A DNA stretch of 64,000 nucleotides from NCBI RefSeq assembly GCF_013294005.1, contig NZ_JABSNK010000002.1, forward strand, positions 417,463 through 481,462, in the 5' to 3' direction. Origin of the DNA: Flavobacterium gelidicaeli (GTDB lineage Bacteria > Bacteroidota > Bacteroidia > Flavobacteriales > Flavobacteriaceae). Each line of letters starts with the position of its first letter. Position 1 is the stretch's first letter. Under the pieces are notes generated by a model. It did not search any database and was not told where the DNA came from. It saw only the letters and a program-made list of their open reading frames with translations. The translations under genes and the position numbers were made by a program. Below, one piece after another: positions 23,272 through 32,735 of the stretch.

Positions 23272-24794
23272 TTTAATTTTTTCAAACTATACAGATCGTG
23301 TCGTCGGTCTTTCATAGTGTTTACACTTCCATGTTCGTGTAGTTCTTTTAGTAAGTTCATGTCTACATCAACAATTAATGTCATTTCGGTATTTGGTGTT
23401 GCTTCTGCTTTAACACCGTTACTTGGAAAAGCAAAATCTGATGGCGTAAAAACCGCAGCTTGTGCATACTGGATATCCATATTATTTACTTTAGGTAAGT
23501 TACCTACACAGCCTGCAATGGCAACATAGCATTCGTTTTCAATTGCTCTTGCTTGTGCGCAATGCTTTACACGAGTATATCCATTTTGGGTATCTGTTAA
23601 GAAAGGGACAAATAAAATATTCATTCCTTGGTCAGCCATTAATCTAGAAAGTTCTGGGAACTCAACATCATAGCAAATTACGATACCTACTTTACCGCAG
23701 TCTGTATCAAATGTTTGAATGACATCACCGCCAGTAATTCCCCAATGGAAAACTTCGTTTGGAGTAATGTGGATTTTACGGTACATTTCGTTTGTACCAT
23801 CACGCTTACAAAGAAAACCAACGTTGTAAACATGTTCGTTTTCAATAAAAGGCATGCTTCCAGTAATGATATTGATATTGTAGGAAATAGCAAATTCTTG
23901 AAATTTTAATCTTACAGCCTCAGTATGTTTAGCTAGTTCTCTAATCGCCTCTGCTTCGGATAAGTGATTGAAATCAGCCATTAAGGGAGCTGTAAAAAAC
24001 TCAGGGAATAAAGCAAAATCACTTCCATAGCCTGAAACGGCATCAATAAAAAATTCAGCTTGTTCAAAAAGTGATTCTAAATTAGGTAACGAACGCATTT
24101 GCCATTGGATTAATCCAAGTCTAACGACACTTTTAGTAGTGTTGATTAATTTAGGGCTGTCATCATAGTAAATATTATTCCATTCTAATAGCACTGCATA
24201 TTCTAATGATTCAGTATCTCCTTCTAAATAATTCTTAAGCACACGTAGTTCGTGAAAATCATTGCTTAATTGAAAAGACAGAACGGGATCATAAACCTCT
24301 TTTTTCTTTACTTTTTCAATGTATACTTTAGGTGTGATTTCATTTTTATATTTTCCATAATTCGGAATTCGACCTGCAAAAATGATGGATTTTAAATTTA
24401 ATTGTTCACACAACTCTTTTCTAACATCATACAAACGTCTCCCTAATCGAAGACCACGATACTGTGGGTTAATGAATACGTCAATTCCGTATAGTACTTC
24501 CCCAAGAGGGTTGTGAGTAGAAAAAGTAAAGTTACCAGTTACGGCTTTATAAGTTCTAGTTTTAAAAGCATATTCTTCTGTAACTAATAGGGATAGAGCA
24601 GAACCAACAACAATACCATCTACAACAATTACTAATTGTCCTTCAGGGAACTTTTGTAATAAAAGTTCTATTTGATCTTCTTTCCAAAACGATTCGGCCA
24701 TTTCTGGATACGACTGAATCATTGATTTTTTTAATTCTTTGTAATCGTCAATTTGTAGATTACGTAATTCTATTGATTTAATATTTGTTGGCAT
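23268..24794 (-). CDS. GNAT acetyltransferase-carbon-nitrogen hydrolase fusion
   Basis: This 508-residue cytoplasmic protein has two catalytic domains. Residues 1-205 are a GNAT fold with the acetyl-CoA motif NPQYRGLRLGRRLYDVR (109-125). Residues 225-505 are a nitrilase-superfamily amidase with a complete Glu-Lys-Cys triad: E265 in FPEFF, K340 in YRKIHI and C374 in VICYDVEFPE. Similar two-domain proteins are known across Bacteroidota and other phyla. The pairing suggests acylation and deacylation or amide turnover of one metabolite, but the substrate is unknown. The gene is divergent from ssb. Confidence 0.9.
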   Translation of the reverse strand: MPTNIKSIELRNLQIDDYKELKKSMIQSYPEMAESFWKEDQIELLLQKFPEGQLVIVVDGIVVGSALSLLVTEEYAFKTRTYKAVTGNFTFSTHNPLGEVLYGIDVFINPQYRGLRLGRRLYDVRKELCEQLNLKSIIFAGRIPNYGKYKNEITPKVYIEKVKKKEVYDPVLSFQLSNDFHELRVLKNYLEGDTESLEYAVLLEWNNIYYDDSPKLINTTKSVVRLGLIQWQMRSLPNLESLFEQAEFFIDAVSGYGSDFALFPEFFTAPLMADFNHLSEAEAIRELAKHTEAVRLKFQEFAISYNINIITGSMPFIENEHVYNVGFLCKRDGTNEMYRKIHITPNEVFHWGITGGDVIQTFDTDCGKVGIVICYDVEFPELSRLMADQGMNILFVPFLTDTQNGYTRVKHCAQARAIENECYVAIAGCVGNLPKVNNMDIQYAQAAVFTPSDFAFPSNGVKAEATPNTEMTLIVDVDMNLLKELHEHGSVNTMKDRRHDLYSLKKLK

Positions 24795-25007
24795 AAATGT
24801 CTTATAATTTTAGCTAATTTACGAAAAAAAATAGCCATTTACAAACGTTTACAATTATTTACAACCGAAAGTAATTGATTGCTAACCGAATAAAATTTTG
24901 ATTGTGTAGCATCTTTGCATTGTTGGAATCGATTAATAATGATTTCGATATTATAATCCACAAAAATCTGAAATGAGTTCAGATTAACACATTTAAATTT
25001 ATACGCC

Positions 25008-25340
25008 ATGAATGCATTAAGAAACAAAGTTCAACTAATTGGACATTTAGGAAACGATCCAGAAATCAAGAATTTTGATGGAGGAAAAAAATTAGCCAAT
25101 TTTACTTTGGCAACAAATGAAAGTTATAAAAATGAAAAAGGAGAAAAAGTAGAGGAGACCCAGTGGCATAGAGTGATCGCTTGGGGTAAAACGGCTGAGT
25201 TGATCGAGAAATATGTTACAAAAGGTAAAGAAATAGCGGTTGAAGGTAAATTAACGCATAGGAGCTATGATGATAAGAACGGGGAGAAGCGTTATGTGAC
25301 AGAAGTTGTTGTAAGCGAACTACTTTTACTAGGTAAGTAA
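25008..25340 (+). CDS. ssb: short single-stranded DNA-binding protein
   Basis: This 110-residue OB-fold protein is a clear SSB: NKVQLIGHLGNDPEI at the start and the ETQWHRVIAWGKTAELIEKYVTKG core. The usual disordered tail and acidic tip (ending in F) are missing, and the chain stops right after the last OB strand (LLLLGK). The SSB tip normally recruits repair and replication partners, so this is probably an accessory SSB, with the main one elsewhere. The promoter region is shared with the divergent GNAT-nitrilase gene. Confidence 0.92.
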   Translation: MNALRNKVQLIGHLGNDPEIKNFDGGKKLANFTLATNESYKNEKGEKVEETQWHRVIAWGKTAELIEKYVTKGKEIAVEGKLTHRSYDDKNGEKRYVTEVVVSELLLLGK

Positions 25341-25367
25341 TTTTTGCTTAGAATTTGTTTCATAAAA

Positions 25368-25402
25368 AAAGCCCTAAAAGGAATTTCCTTTTAGGGCTTT
25401 TA
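25368..25402. terminator. bidirectional terminator between ssb and ompA-like gene
   Basis: This is a 17-bp perfect stem (25368-25384 with 25386-25402, core AAAAGCCCTAAAAGG) separated by a single base. It carries A-tracts and T-tracts on both sides and serves the two convergent genes. Confidence 0.9.
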
Positions 25403-25419
25403 TGTATTCTAAGAAAGAA

Positions 25420-26679
25420 TTATTTTACTCTGAAAGTAACTCTTCTTACTAATTTTCTAGCTAATTCTGAATCTTTATCTACAGAAGTATCTTCACCAGC
25501 TGCAACAACTTTTAATCTTGATGCATCAACATTAGCTTTAAGTAAAATTCCTTTTACTGTTTCAGCTCTTGTATTAGATAGTTTGTCGTTGTAAGCAGTT
25601 CTTCCAATTTCGTCAGCGTGACCAATGATCTCAACTGAAGAAGAAGGGTTGTTTCTTAAGTAAGTTAATATGAAGTCAATTCCTTCAGTAGAAACATTTG
25701 TTGGAGTAGATTTGTTAAAATCAAAATATGTAGCAACATATCCACCGTTGATTAATTTAGTAATTAATTCGTTGTTGTTTAAAACTGGATTGTTGTCCGT
25801 TTTGCTACCGTAAGTTTTTAATAAATAACTTTCTAATTCGTCAGGAACGTTATTGTTGTTTAAGTCAATAGCTCTACCTTTAGAATCTACCATTACACCA
25901 GAAACAGTGTTTGGCTCTAAATCTAAATAATCAGCAATACCATCTTGATCAGAATCAATCAACATAGTTTCTAATGTGTCAACTCTATTTGTTAAAGCTA
26001 AAACGTCTTTATCAATTAAAGTAACCCAGTCAGCATGTTTTGCTTGTTTTCCTAAGTATACAGTTACACCAACAGTACCATTAAAAAGTAATCCTTCAAA
26101 ACCTCTTGAATTAGCTCTTACATTACCATCAAATGCAGCATCTTGACTTGCGTTAAAGATAGTTGTGAAATCACCTGTTAAAGCAATTCTGTTAGAGATT
26201 TTAATTTGTCCAGTTACACCAGCCATAAAATTACCCATTCTGTCTTTTACTGCAGATTTTTGATCTTCTAACTGCGCTAATCCAAAACCAGCATGTCCTA
26301 ATAAACCAATTGTATTAGTCCAAGTTTCAAAGTTCATGATTCTACCTAAGTTAGCTACTGCTTGTAAATCTGCTCTGTAGTATTTAGTATCGAAATCAGC
26401 TGAACCGCTTTTTCCTTCAAAACTGTTGTAACCAACATCAGCTTTTAAACCGAATTTGTTGTTAAACATGTATCTTACTCCTAAATCAATAACGTAAGGG
26501 CTTGGAGTTGAAGTGTAATAACCTGAAGTGAATGGTTTTTGTGCTTTGTTTACACCACCTGCTACTTCAACAGACCATTTGTTGTATTCTTCGTTTTCTG
26601 TTTTTTTCTCAGTTGTTGTCTGAGCACTAATTGTTGAAAATGCCGAAGCAAAAACAAGCGAAAGTATTAATTTTTTCAT
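25420..26679 (-). CDS. OmpA family outer-membrane protein
   Basis: This 419-residue protein has a signal peptide (about 1-19, ending ISAQ), an N-terminal eight-strand-type barrel (about 30-215), calcium-binding-type repeats (DSDQDGIADYLDLEP near 235-250) and a C-terminal OmpA peptidoglycan-binding domain. The last has NPSSSVEIIGHADEIGRTAYNDKLS and LSNTRAETVKGIL. It links the outer membrane to the cell wall and is usually abundant. A -7 element TATTTTTG sits on the minus strand at 26711-26704. It is a major structural porin-like protein rather than a transporter. Confidence 0.93.
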   Translation of the reverse strand: MKKLILSLVFASAFSTISAQTTTEKKTENEEYNKWSVEVAGGVNKAQKPFTSGYYTSTPSPYVIDLGVRYMFNNKFGLKADVGYNSFEGKSGSADFDTKYYRADLQAVANLGRIMNFETWTNTIGLLGHAGFGLAQLEDQKSAVKDRMGNFMAGVTGQIKISNRIALTGDFTTIFNASQDAAFDGNVRANSRGFEGLLFNGTVGVTVYLGKQAKHADWVTLIDKDVLALTNRVDTLETMLIDSDQDGIADYLDLEPNTVSGVMVDSKGRAIDLNNNNVPDELESYLLKTYGSKTDNNPVLNNNELITKLINGGYVATYFDFNKSTPTNVSTEGIDFILTYLRNNPSSSVEIIGHADEIGRTAYNDKLSNTRAETVKGILLKANVDASRLKVVAAGEDTSVDKDSELARKLVRRVTFRVK

Positions 26680-26923
26680 TTTTTTCTGGTTTTAAATTTC
26701 CAGCAAAAATACGACATATTGTTTAATCAGAAATTTCTATGTTATAATTATGTAATATTTAGGTATAATTCCACAAATAACACTACTTGGCTATCATATT
26801 GATAGTTTTTTAGGTTTTTTTTTAGTAAAAATGAATTTTTAACCGTGCAAATTATTAATAATAATTGAGATTATGAATTTCTAACAAGGTTTTTTTTAAT
26901 ATAATTATCTTAAAAGCGTCTGT

Positions 26924-27613
26924 TTAGGTCAGTTTAACTAGGACATGATTGATTTTTGGGTAGGTTGAAAAGTTAATATGCTCAATTTTGTGATTTATTT
27001 TTTCATGTGCCCAAGTAGTATGAAAAGGAACGTGAACAGCATGGCCTCCAATTTCTAAGACAGGCAATATATCCGATTTTAATGAGTTTCCTATCATAAA
27101 AAATTCTTCGGGTTTTATATCGAGTCTTTTAATAAGGTCTAAATAATCAATTTCTTGCTTGTCCGACATTACTTCTATATGATGAAAATATTTTCCTAAT
27201 CCTGATTTATGTAACTTTCGTCTTTGATCCAGTAGGTCACCTTTTGTAGCAACTACTAATTTGTATTTACCATATAACGCATCAAGTGTTTCCTCTACAC
27301 CTTCTAATAACTCTATTGGCTTTTCGGCTAATTCTTTTCCGTATTGTATGATCTTTTCAATATATTCTACAGGAATGGTGTTGTTTGAAATAGCCATTGC
27401 AGCCTCTATCATTGACAAGATGTATCCCTTAATTCCATAACCATAAGTAGGTAGGTTATTAATTTGTGTTTTAAATAACTCTTGTGATATGCTTTGTTTA
27501 GAGTGATAATCACTCATTAAGGTGCAGAACTTTTCTTCAGCTTCAGCAAAATAAGTTTCGTTGACAAATAGTGTGTCGTCAGCATCAAAGGCTATTACTT
27601 TAAAATTAGTCAT
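26924..27613 (-). CDS. HAD-superfamily hydrolase
   Basis: This 229-residue phosphatase-type protein has HAD motif I DADDTLF near residues 10-16. A helical cap follows, then motif II (VVATKG, Thr) near 135-140 and motif IV (GNSLKSDILP) near 180. The nucleophile is the first Asp. It resembles small phosphoglycolate- or nucleotide-type phosphatases, but the substrate is unclear. It is 9 bases downstream of an EamA transporter on the same strand, so it is part of that operon. Confidence 0.85.
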   Translation of the reverse strand: MTNFKVIAFDADDTLFVNETYFAEAEEKFCTLMSDYHSKQSISQELFKTQINNLPTYGYGIKGYILSMIEAAMAISNNTIPVEYIEKIIQYGKELAEKPIELLEGVEETLDALYGKYKLVVATKGDLLDQRRKLHKSGLGKYFHHIEVMSDKQEIDYLDLIKRLDIKPEEFFMIGNSLKSDILPVLEIGGHAVHVPFHTTWAHEKINHKIEHINFSTYPKINHVLVKLT

Positions 27614-27622
27614 GTTGTTTAT

Positions 27623-28534
27623 TTAGTTAGAAGAAGGTGTACTTCCTTTTGTATTAGTAAAAGTGTTTTTTATCGAAAGTGTTTTGGTATAAAAAGTGAT
27701 TCGGATTCCTATTAATAATATAATCCCTCCAATAATCATATTCACAGTTATCTTTTCGTCTAGAAATAACCAAGCTAATATTGAGGTCAATACTGCTTGT
27801 CCTAGTAAACTCAGCGACACTCGTGTAGGGCGCATGTGCTGGGTAGCATAACTTATCGATAGCCAAGCCATTAATTGACAAACTACAGCTTGAAGGAGTA
27901 AAACAAACCAACCCATATCTGAAAAACCTGAAAAGGGTTCGTTCATTTGTAAACAAGCAATAGCTAAATAGACTGAAGAAGCCAGCAGACTAATGGTCAT
28001 AAATGAAAGTACATCGATATGAGTAAGTGCTTTTTTACTTACCAATAAATAGATGGAGTAAAATATTCCTGATAATACGGCTAAGATAAACGCATTGTCA
28101 AAATCCAGTTCTAAGAAAAATTTGAATCCTACTAGCATTGCCATCCCAAACAAAGCCACTGTAGTTCCAATCCAGAAATTAGTTGCAGGCTTTATTTTCA
28201 AAAAAACGTAAGATATTATTCCCACCCATAAAGGTGATAAATTAGTAAGTAACGATGCTTGTGTAGCACTTGATTCTTGAATAGCAATATTCCAAACCGC
28301 AACATCCGAAGCGAATAGCACACCACATAATATAGCTAATAATAGGTGTTTTGTCTCAGGAAGCTTAAATTTTTTAGTAAGAACCATATAGGGAAGCAGT
28401 ATAGAAAAAGCAATTGCCATTCTATAAAATGCCGAAATCAATCCTGGTGTAAGTCTCAATTTAACCAAGATTGGAAAAATGGAAATGCATAAAATTCCAA
28501 AAGCAAATGCTAATCTTGGTTTGGCGTTGGTCAT
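27623..28534 (-). CDS. EamA/DMT family membrane transporter
   Basis: The start is placed at MTNAKPRLAFAFG (28534). A GTG further upstream would add 12 residues with no support. The protein has about ten transmembrane helices in two EamA repeats and is not closely similar to the transporter at 18461. It shares a transcript with the HAD hydrolase downstream. The substrate is unknown. Confidence 0.82.
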   Translation of the reverse strand: MTNAKPRLAFAFGILCISIFPILVKLRLTPGLISAFYRMAIAFSILLPYMVLTKKFKLPETKHLLLAILCGVLFASDVAVWNIAIQESSATQASLLTNLSPLWVGIISYVFLKIKPATNFWIGTTVALFGMAMLVGFKFFLELDFDNAFILAVLSGIFYSIYLLVSKKALTHIDVLSFMTISLLASSVYLAIACLQMNEPFSGFSDMGWFVLLLQAVVCQLMAWLSISYATQHMRPTRVSLSLLGQAVLTSILAWLFLDEKITVNMIIGGIILLIGIRITFYTKTLSIKNTFTNTKGSTPSSN

Positions 28535-28628
28535 GTTTTTGTTTTTAAGTATTAAAAACACGAATTTCACTAAATTACAACTATGTATTAGTGTAAATTA
28601 GTGAAATTCAGTTTAGTATGTTTGGGTC

Positions 28629-30725
28629 TTAGTTTATTGTTTCGCCATTTGCAACAGTATCAGTATCTGGATTAACAAAAACTAGTTTTCCATCGGTATT
28701 TGTTGTCATCAAAATCATTCCTTGACTTTCTACACCACGTAAGTTTCTTGGAGCTAGGTTGACCAAAACAGTTACTTTTTTTCCAATGATATCTTCTGGT
28801 TTGAAACTCTCTGCAATTCCTGAAACGATGGTGCGAACGTCAATTCCAGTGTCTACTTTCAATATTAAAAGCTTGTTTGCTTTTGGCATTTTTTCTGCTT
28901 CTAGAATGGTTCCTACACGCAAATCCATTTTTGAGAAATCATCAAACTGAATCGCATCTTTCTGTGGTTCTGCTTTTTTGTTCTCGGCAATGTTGGCTGT
29001 TTTTGTAGCTTCTAGTTTGTCTATTTGTTTTTGAATTTCCTCGTCTTCAATTTTAGCAAACAATAACTCCGCTTCTCCTATTTGGTGACCTACTGGCAAT
29101 AAATCCGAAGTTTCTGAAATCGTGTTCCAAGTAATCTCGACTCCGCTCGATTTGACATTAAGAATGCGTTTTAATTTAGTTGCTGTGAATGGTAAGAACG
29201 GCTCGCAGAGCGAACTTAAAGCAGCAGCAATTTGCAATGCTACATACATTTGTGTTTGTACACGCGCTTCATCTGTTTTTATCATTTTCCAAGGCTCTTC
29301 ATCAGCCAAGTATTTGTTTCCAAGTCGGGCTACATTCATCAATTCTCCTAAAGCTTCTCTAAAACGGTAACGCTCAATCGAACTCGAAATCACCGCGGGA
29401 TACGCTTTTAATTCCGCCAACGTTTGCAAATCTACTTCCGTAAACTCGGTCATTCCCCCTTCGGGGGTTAGGGGGATTGGAGCAGGAACAATTCCGTTGT
29501 AATATTTGTTAGTTAAAACTACCACACGATTAATGAAATTCCCGTAAATAGCCACTAATTCATTATTATTTCTGGCTTGAAAATCTTTCCAAGTAAAATC
29601 GTTATCCTTTGTTTCAGGTGCGTTTGATGTCAAAGCATAACGCAAAACATCTTGCTGATTTGGAAATTCTTCTAAATATTCGTGCAACCAAACCGCCCAG
29701 TTTTTAGAAGTCGATAATTTATTTCCCTCTAAGTTCAAGAACTCATTTGCAGGAACATTGTCTGGTAAAATATAACTTCCTTCGGCTTTTAGCATCGCTG
29801 GAAAAATCACACAGTGAAAAACAATATTGTCTTTCCCTATAAAGTGAACCAACTTAGTATCTTGATCTTTCCAGTACGGTTCCCATTCTTTTCCTTCGCG
29901 CAAAGCCCATTCTTTAGATGCCGAGATGTACCCAATAGGCGCATCAAACCACACATATAATTTTTTTCCTTCGGCACCAGGAACAGGAACATCAATTCCC
30001 CAATCCAAGTCACGTGTTACTGCACGAGGCTCTAGTCCGCCATCGATCCATGATTTTACTTGACCATAAACATTAGGTTTCCAGTCATTTTTATGTCCTA
30101 CTAAAATCCATTCTTTTAAGAAATCTTCGTAACGATCCAAAGGTAAAAACCAGTGTTTCGTTGATTTCATAATTGGCGTTTCTCCCGTAATAGTCGATTT
30201 TGGGTTAATTAAATCGGTAGCATTCAACGTAGATCCGCATTTTTCACATTGATCTCCGTATGCTTCTTCGTTGCCGCATTTAGGGCAAGTTCCAGTTACA
30301 AAACGGTCAGCCAAAAACTGATCTGCTTTTGCATCATATAATTGTTCTGTTACTTGTTCGATAAAGTCACCTTGTTCGTATAATTTTTTAAAAAAATCTT
30401 GAGCAGTATCATGATGAATTTTAGCCGAAGTTCTCGAATAATTATCAAACGAAATTCCAAAATCAATAAACGATTTACGAATAATTCCGTCATATTTATC
30501 AATAACCTCTTGCGGTGTAATGCCTTCTTTTTTGGCTTTCATCGATATAGCAACACCATGTTCGTCGCTTCCGCAAACAAACAAAACGTCTCTACCTTGC
30601 AATCTCAGGTAACGAGAGTAAATATCAGAAGGCACGTAAACACCTGCCAAATGGCCAATGTGAATAGGACCGTTAGTATAAGGCAATGCCGCTGTAATCG
30701 TATATCTTTTTGGATTTTGTATCAT
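28629..30725 (-). CDS. metG: methionyl-tRNA synthetase
   Basis: The start is taken at [10 protein letters not shown] (30725). An in-frame ATG at 30776 would add 17 unconserved residues. Using the longer numbering, HIGH is at 39-42, a zinc knuckle CPKCG...CEKCG lies near 165-180, KLSTS replaces KMSKS near 355, and the C-terminal dimer/tRNA-binding domain (EMAP-II-like, [12 protein letters not shown]) spans about 605-715. Two in-frame stretches look foreign: [10 protein letters not shown] (29478-29452) and SSGVEIT (29159-29134). Their DNA matches dispersed palindromic repeats rather than synthetase sequence. They fall in surface linkers of the helical domain, so the enzyme should still work. 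Confidence 0.95.
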   Translation of the reverse strand: MIQNPKRYTITAALPYTNGPIHIGHLAGVYVPSDIYSRYLRLQGRDVLFVCGSDEHGVAISMKAKKEGITPQEVIDKYDGIIRKSFIDFGISFDNYSRTSAKIHHDTAQDFFKKLYEQGDFIEQVTEQLYDAKADQFLADRFVTGTCPKCGNEEAYGDQCEKCGSTLNATDLINPKSTITGETPIMKSTKHWFLPLDRYEDFLKEWILVGHKNDWKPNVYGQVKSWIDGGLEPRAVTRDLDWGIDVPVPGAEGKKLYVWFDAPIGYISASKEWALREGKEWEPYWKDQDTKLVHFIGKDNIVFHCVIFPAMLKAEGSYILPDNVPANEFLNLEGNKLSTSKNWAVWLHEYLEEFPNQQDVLRYALTSNAPETKDNDFTWKDFQARNNNELVAIYGNFINRVVVLTNKYYNGIVPAPIPLTPEGGMTEFTEVDLQTLAELKAYPAVISSSIERYRFREALGELMNVARLGNKYLADEEPWKMIKTDEARVQTQMYVALQIAAALSSLCEPFLPFTATKLKRILNVKSSGVEITWNTISETSDLLPVGHQIGEAELLFAKIEDEEIQKQIDKLEATKTANIAENKKAEPQKDAIQFDDFSKMDLRVGTILEAEKMPKANKLLILKVDTGIDVRTIVSGIAESFKPEDIIGKKVTVLVNLAPRNLRGVESQGMILMTTNTDGKLVFVNPDTDTVANGETIN
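29134..29159. repeat. CTCGACTCCGCT repeat inside metG
   Basis: ATCTCGACTCCGCTCGA followed by TTTGACATT matches the intergenic repeats at 18374, 45795 and 51731. Here it is translated in frame as part of metG. Confidence 0.65.
29452..29478. repeat. CCCCCTTCGGGGGTTAGGGGG palindromic repeat inside metG
   Basis: CCCCCTTCGGGGG followed by TTAGGGGG is a G/C-rich palindrome in an otherwise AT-rich gene. From memory, it matches a common Bacteroidota dispersed repeat (TCCCCCTAACCCCC...). It is in frame and has no second copy in this window. Confidence 0.55.
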
Positions 30726-30845
30726 GTGTTGATAGTATTGTTTTTTATTTGTCACATGTAATTCGCTTGCGCTCATTTCATGATTCTATTTAATTGAGTG
30801 CAAAAATATGAAATTATTTATTGTCTTCTTGAACACTGTAGAAGG

Positions 30846-30929
30846 ATTAGGAGCTATTTCCCGCTATTAGTTGCAATCTTTTACTTTTTAAAGAAAAAAG
30901 TAAAAGGATTTCCACTGCTATCGGGGCTA
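30846..30929. repeat. dispersed hairpin repeat, copy 2
   Basis: The flanks match 4955-5035 (ATTAGGAGCTATTTCC at the left, GCTATCGGGGCTA at the right). The 12-bp stem (CTTTTACTTTTT at 30878-30889 with 30895-30906) differs from copy 1 at three pairs, all compensated. The rest of the 30777-31131 gap holds only AT-rich DNA and the metG -7 element CAAAAATA (30801-30808, minus strand). Confidence 0.75.
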
Positions 30930-31131
30930 GGCGATTATTATTAACGAGTTAATTAACGGTCAATACAACAGGGGGGAAGTAGCAAATTAAGCACCTTGAA
31001 TTTGAGTAAAATATTAAAATTTAGTAACTTTGAATTAACGATATACTATTTAAGAGTTTAGGTGAAATTTAATATAGAATTATTTCTAGTCTTATTAAAG
31101 TTTCTATACTAACTCAAAAAAACAGATTCCT

Positions 31132-31449
31132 ATGAATAAAAGTTACATTACATGTCCAGAATGTGGCACAGTCAATTTAAACGAAGAGTTTTGCAGCAAC
31201 TGTGGTGCTTTGTTAGATGTAGTGGCTAAAAGAAAATTAGAGCGGGAACTGAAATCTACTAATAAAGCTAAATTAAAAGCAAGCCTTAAAAAAGAACCTA
31301 GCAAAATCGAAACTTTTCTAAAAAACGGAACGGTACATTCTAACGTATTAATACGCTTAATCTTTCAAGGAGGTTATTATATTTGGTTGTTTTTTGCTTT
31401 GATATTTGGAGGGATTATATCACTTATTATTGCGGCGGCCGCAGGTTAA
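31132..31449 (+). CDS. zinc-ribbon membrane protein
   Basis: This 105-residue protein starts with a zinc ribbon, CPECGTVNLNEEFCSNCG (8-25). A lysine-rich linker follows (about 35-65), and a single C-terminal transmembrane helix (about 80-103) ends in AAAAG. The ribbon is therefore cytoplasmic on a tail-anchored chain. The function is not known. The gene at 31535 follows on the same strand, and both are probably co-transcribed. Confidence 0.75.
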   Translation: MNKSYITCPECGTVNLNEEFCSNCGALLDVVAKRKLERELKSTNKAKLKASLKKEPSKIETFLKNGTVHSNVLIRLIFQGGYYIWLFFALIFGGIISLIIAAAAG

Positions 31450-31534
31450 ATGCAGCGCTCAACAATCCAACTTGTATTACTTAAAAGAGTTGGCACTTAT
31501 TAACTATTTTAGTTTGAAACTACAACCAACTTAT

Positions 31535-31930
31535 ATGCTTTCTAAAATTCTCTACATTATTATGTTGGTTATTGCTGCTAGTATCTACGTATTACAAAAG
31601 TTGACAATCGTTCTGCCGCTAGTAGTGAATAACTATTTGAATGATTTGCTTTGTATGCCGCTAGTTTTGGGAGCATTGACATTTATTGTTCGAAAACTTA
31701 AGAATGATCCTCGGTTTAAACTACCTTTTGGTTTTATCTTCATTCTATCAAGTTATTACGCAGTATTTTTCGAATATTATTTACCTAAAACCAATATTAG
31801 GTATACTTCAGATTGGCTTGATGTTTCGCTGTATTTTATAGGTGGTATGCTATTTTATTTTTATCAGAGAATAAGATACAAGAAAAATGCTAAAACGAAA
31901 GCATATCAAATAATTAGGCGTGTAGATTAG
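31535..31930 (+). CDS. small four-helix membrane protein
   Basis: The start is placed at MLSKILYIIM (31535). The longer open frame from 31406 overlaps the previous gene and has no membrane or domain logic in its first 43 residues. The 131-residue protein has about four hydrophobic helices and the segments PLVVNNYLNDLLCMP and FFEYYLPKTNIRYTSDWLDV. I have a memory of flavobacterial proteins of this kind carrying the label magnesium citrate secondary transporter, which I would not trust as a function. Confidence 0.65.
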   Translation: MLSKILYIIMLVIAASIYVLQKLTIVLPLVVNNYLNDLLCMPLVLGALTFIVRKLKNDPRFKLPFGFIFILSSYYAVFFEYYLPKTNIRYTSDWLDVSLYFIGGMLFYFYQRIRYKKNAKTKAYQIIRRVD

Positions 31931-32020
31931 GTAGCTGCGTATCAATTTTTCTTTACGTTCTTTACTTATTTATTATGTGCAGAGTTTGCATTAAGTGTAT
32001 CAGCGTTTCTTGATTTAAAT

Positions 32021-32054
32021 AATAAAGTCTAAGGAATAATCCTTAGACTTTATT
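32021..32054. terminator. bidirectional terminator
   Basis: AATAAAGTCTAAGG (32021-32034) pairs with CCTTAGACTTTATT (32041-32054). It lies between the rightward membrane protein gene and the leftward tRNA-Trp. Confidence 0.85.
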
Positions 32055-32070
32055 GTTTAAATCTTGCTTG

Positions 32071-32141
32071 CACGGGCGGAGGGATTCGAACCCCCATCAA
32101 CGGTTTTGGAGACCGCTATTCTACCCTTGAACTACGCCCGT
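32071..32141 (-). tRNA. tRNA-Trp (CCA anticodon)
   Basis: The minus strand gives acceptor arms ACGGGCG and CGCCCGT with discriminator G. The anticodon loop CTCCAAA is closed by GCGGT/ACCGT, and the T-arm is GGGGGTTCGAATCCCTC-like. The anticodon is CCA, so it reads UGG. The 3' CCA is not encoded. A strong terminator lies just downstream. Confidence 0.95.
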
Positions 32142-32735
32142 AGTAATGGCAGAGCGAACTGCTTTCAAGACGTAAATATAGTGTTATTTGGGACAAAAAC
32201 TAATAGCAATGACTCGCGATAGTTGATAAATTTCTCGGTATTTCTGTAAAGGTTTGACCATCAGATAATGTTTTTTAATTTTTATATTAGAACTTTTTCA
32301 AATCAGTTGAAAATATCTTACTAACTGGTTAAAAAATTATTTTATCCTTCTAATAAATGTGACAATACCCTTTATTTATAACAAACTATAAACACACGTC
32401 GAGTTCCATGTGCGTTGTGTAATGCTTTTACTAAATAATTTATTCTATCACTATCAAGAATTAAAAGATATAAGAGCTGAGCAATTAAATTAATAGTAGA
32501 TCCATTGTAGAAATTTTGAAATTTAATTAAAACTCAAATTTGACTAGATACTTTTGAGGTTTTTACAAGGGGTTTTGGATTACATATAAAGATGTAATTA
32601 AACAATTTCTCAGTAAAACGACATTCTTTTTATATAAAGTGATTAAGTCGTTTATCAAATTCTCTTTATTATTATATTTGAGTATTAATAAAATTTATGT
32701 TGAATATTTCAGCTATCAAATCAAATCATAGGTAA
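32142..32735. other. 594-base gene-free stretch between tRNA-Trp and the RelA/SpoT-like gene
   Basis: The DNA is AT-rich with no open frame that looks coding. TATATTTG at 32673-32680 fits TAnnTTTG and probably drives the gene at 32736. No repeat of the tRNA 3' end was seen, so there is no evidence for an attachment site. Confidence 0.55.

Noticed and set aside
31406..31534. Longer N-terminus for the four-helix membrane protein
   Set aside because: It overlaps the zinc-ribbon gene by 44 bases and adds 43 residues unlike a membrane protein. The ATG at 31535 is a better start.
32318..32332. AACTGGTTA as another GntR operator near the RelA/SpoT-type gene
   Set aside because: It has only one half of the pattern, and neither CCA is at the right spacing.
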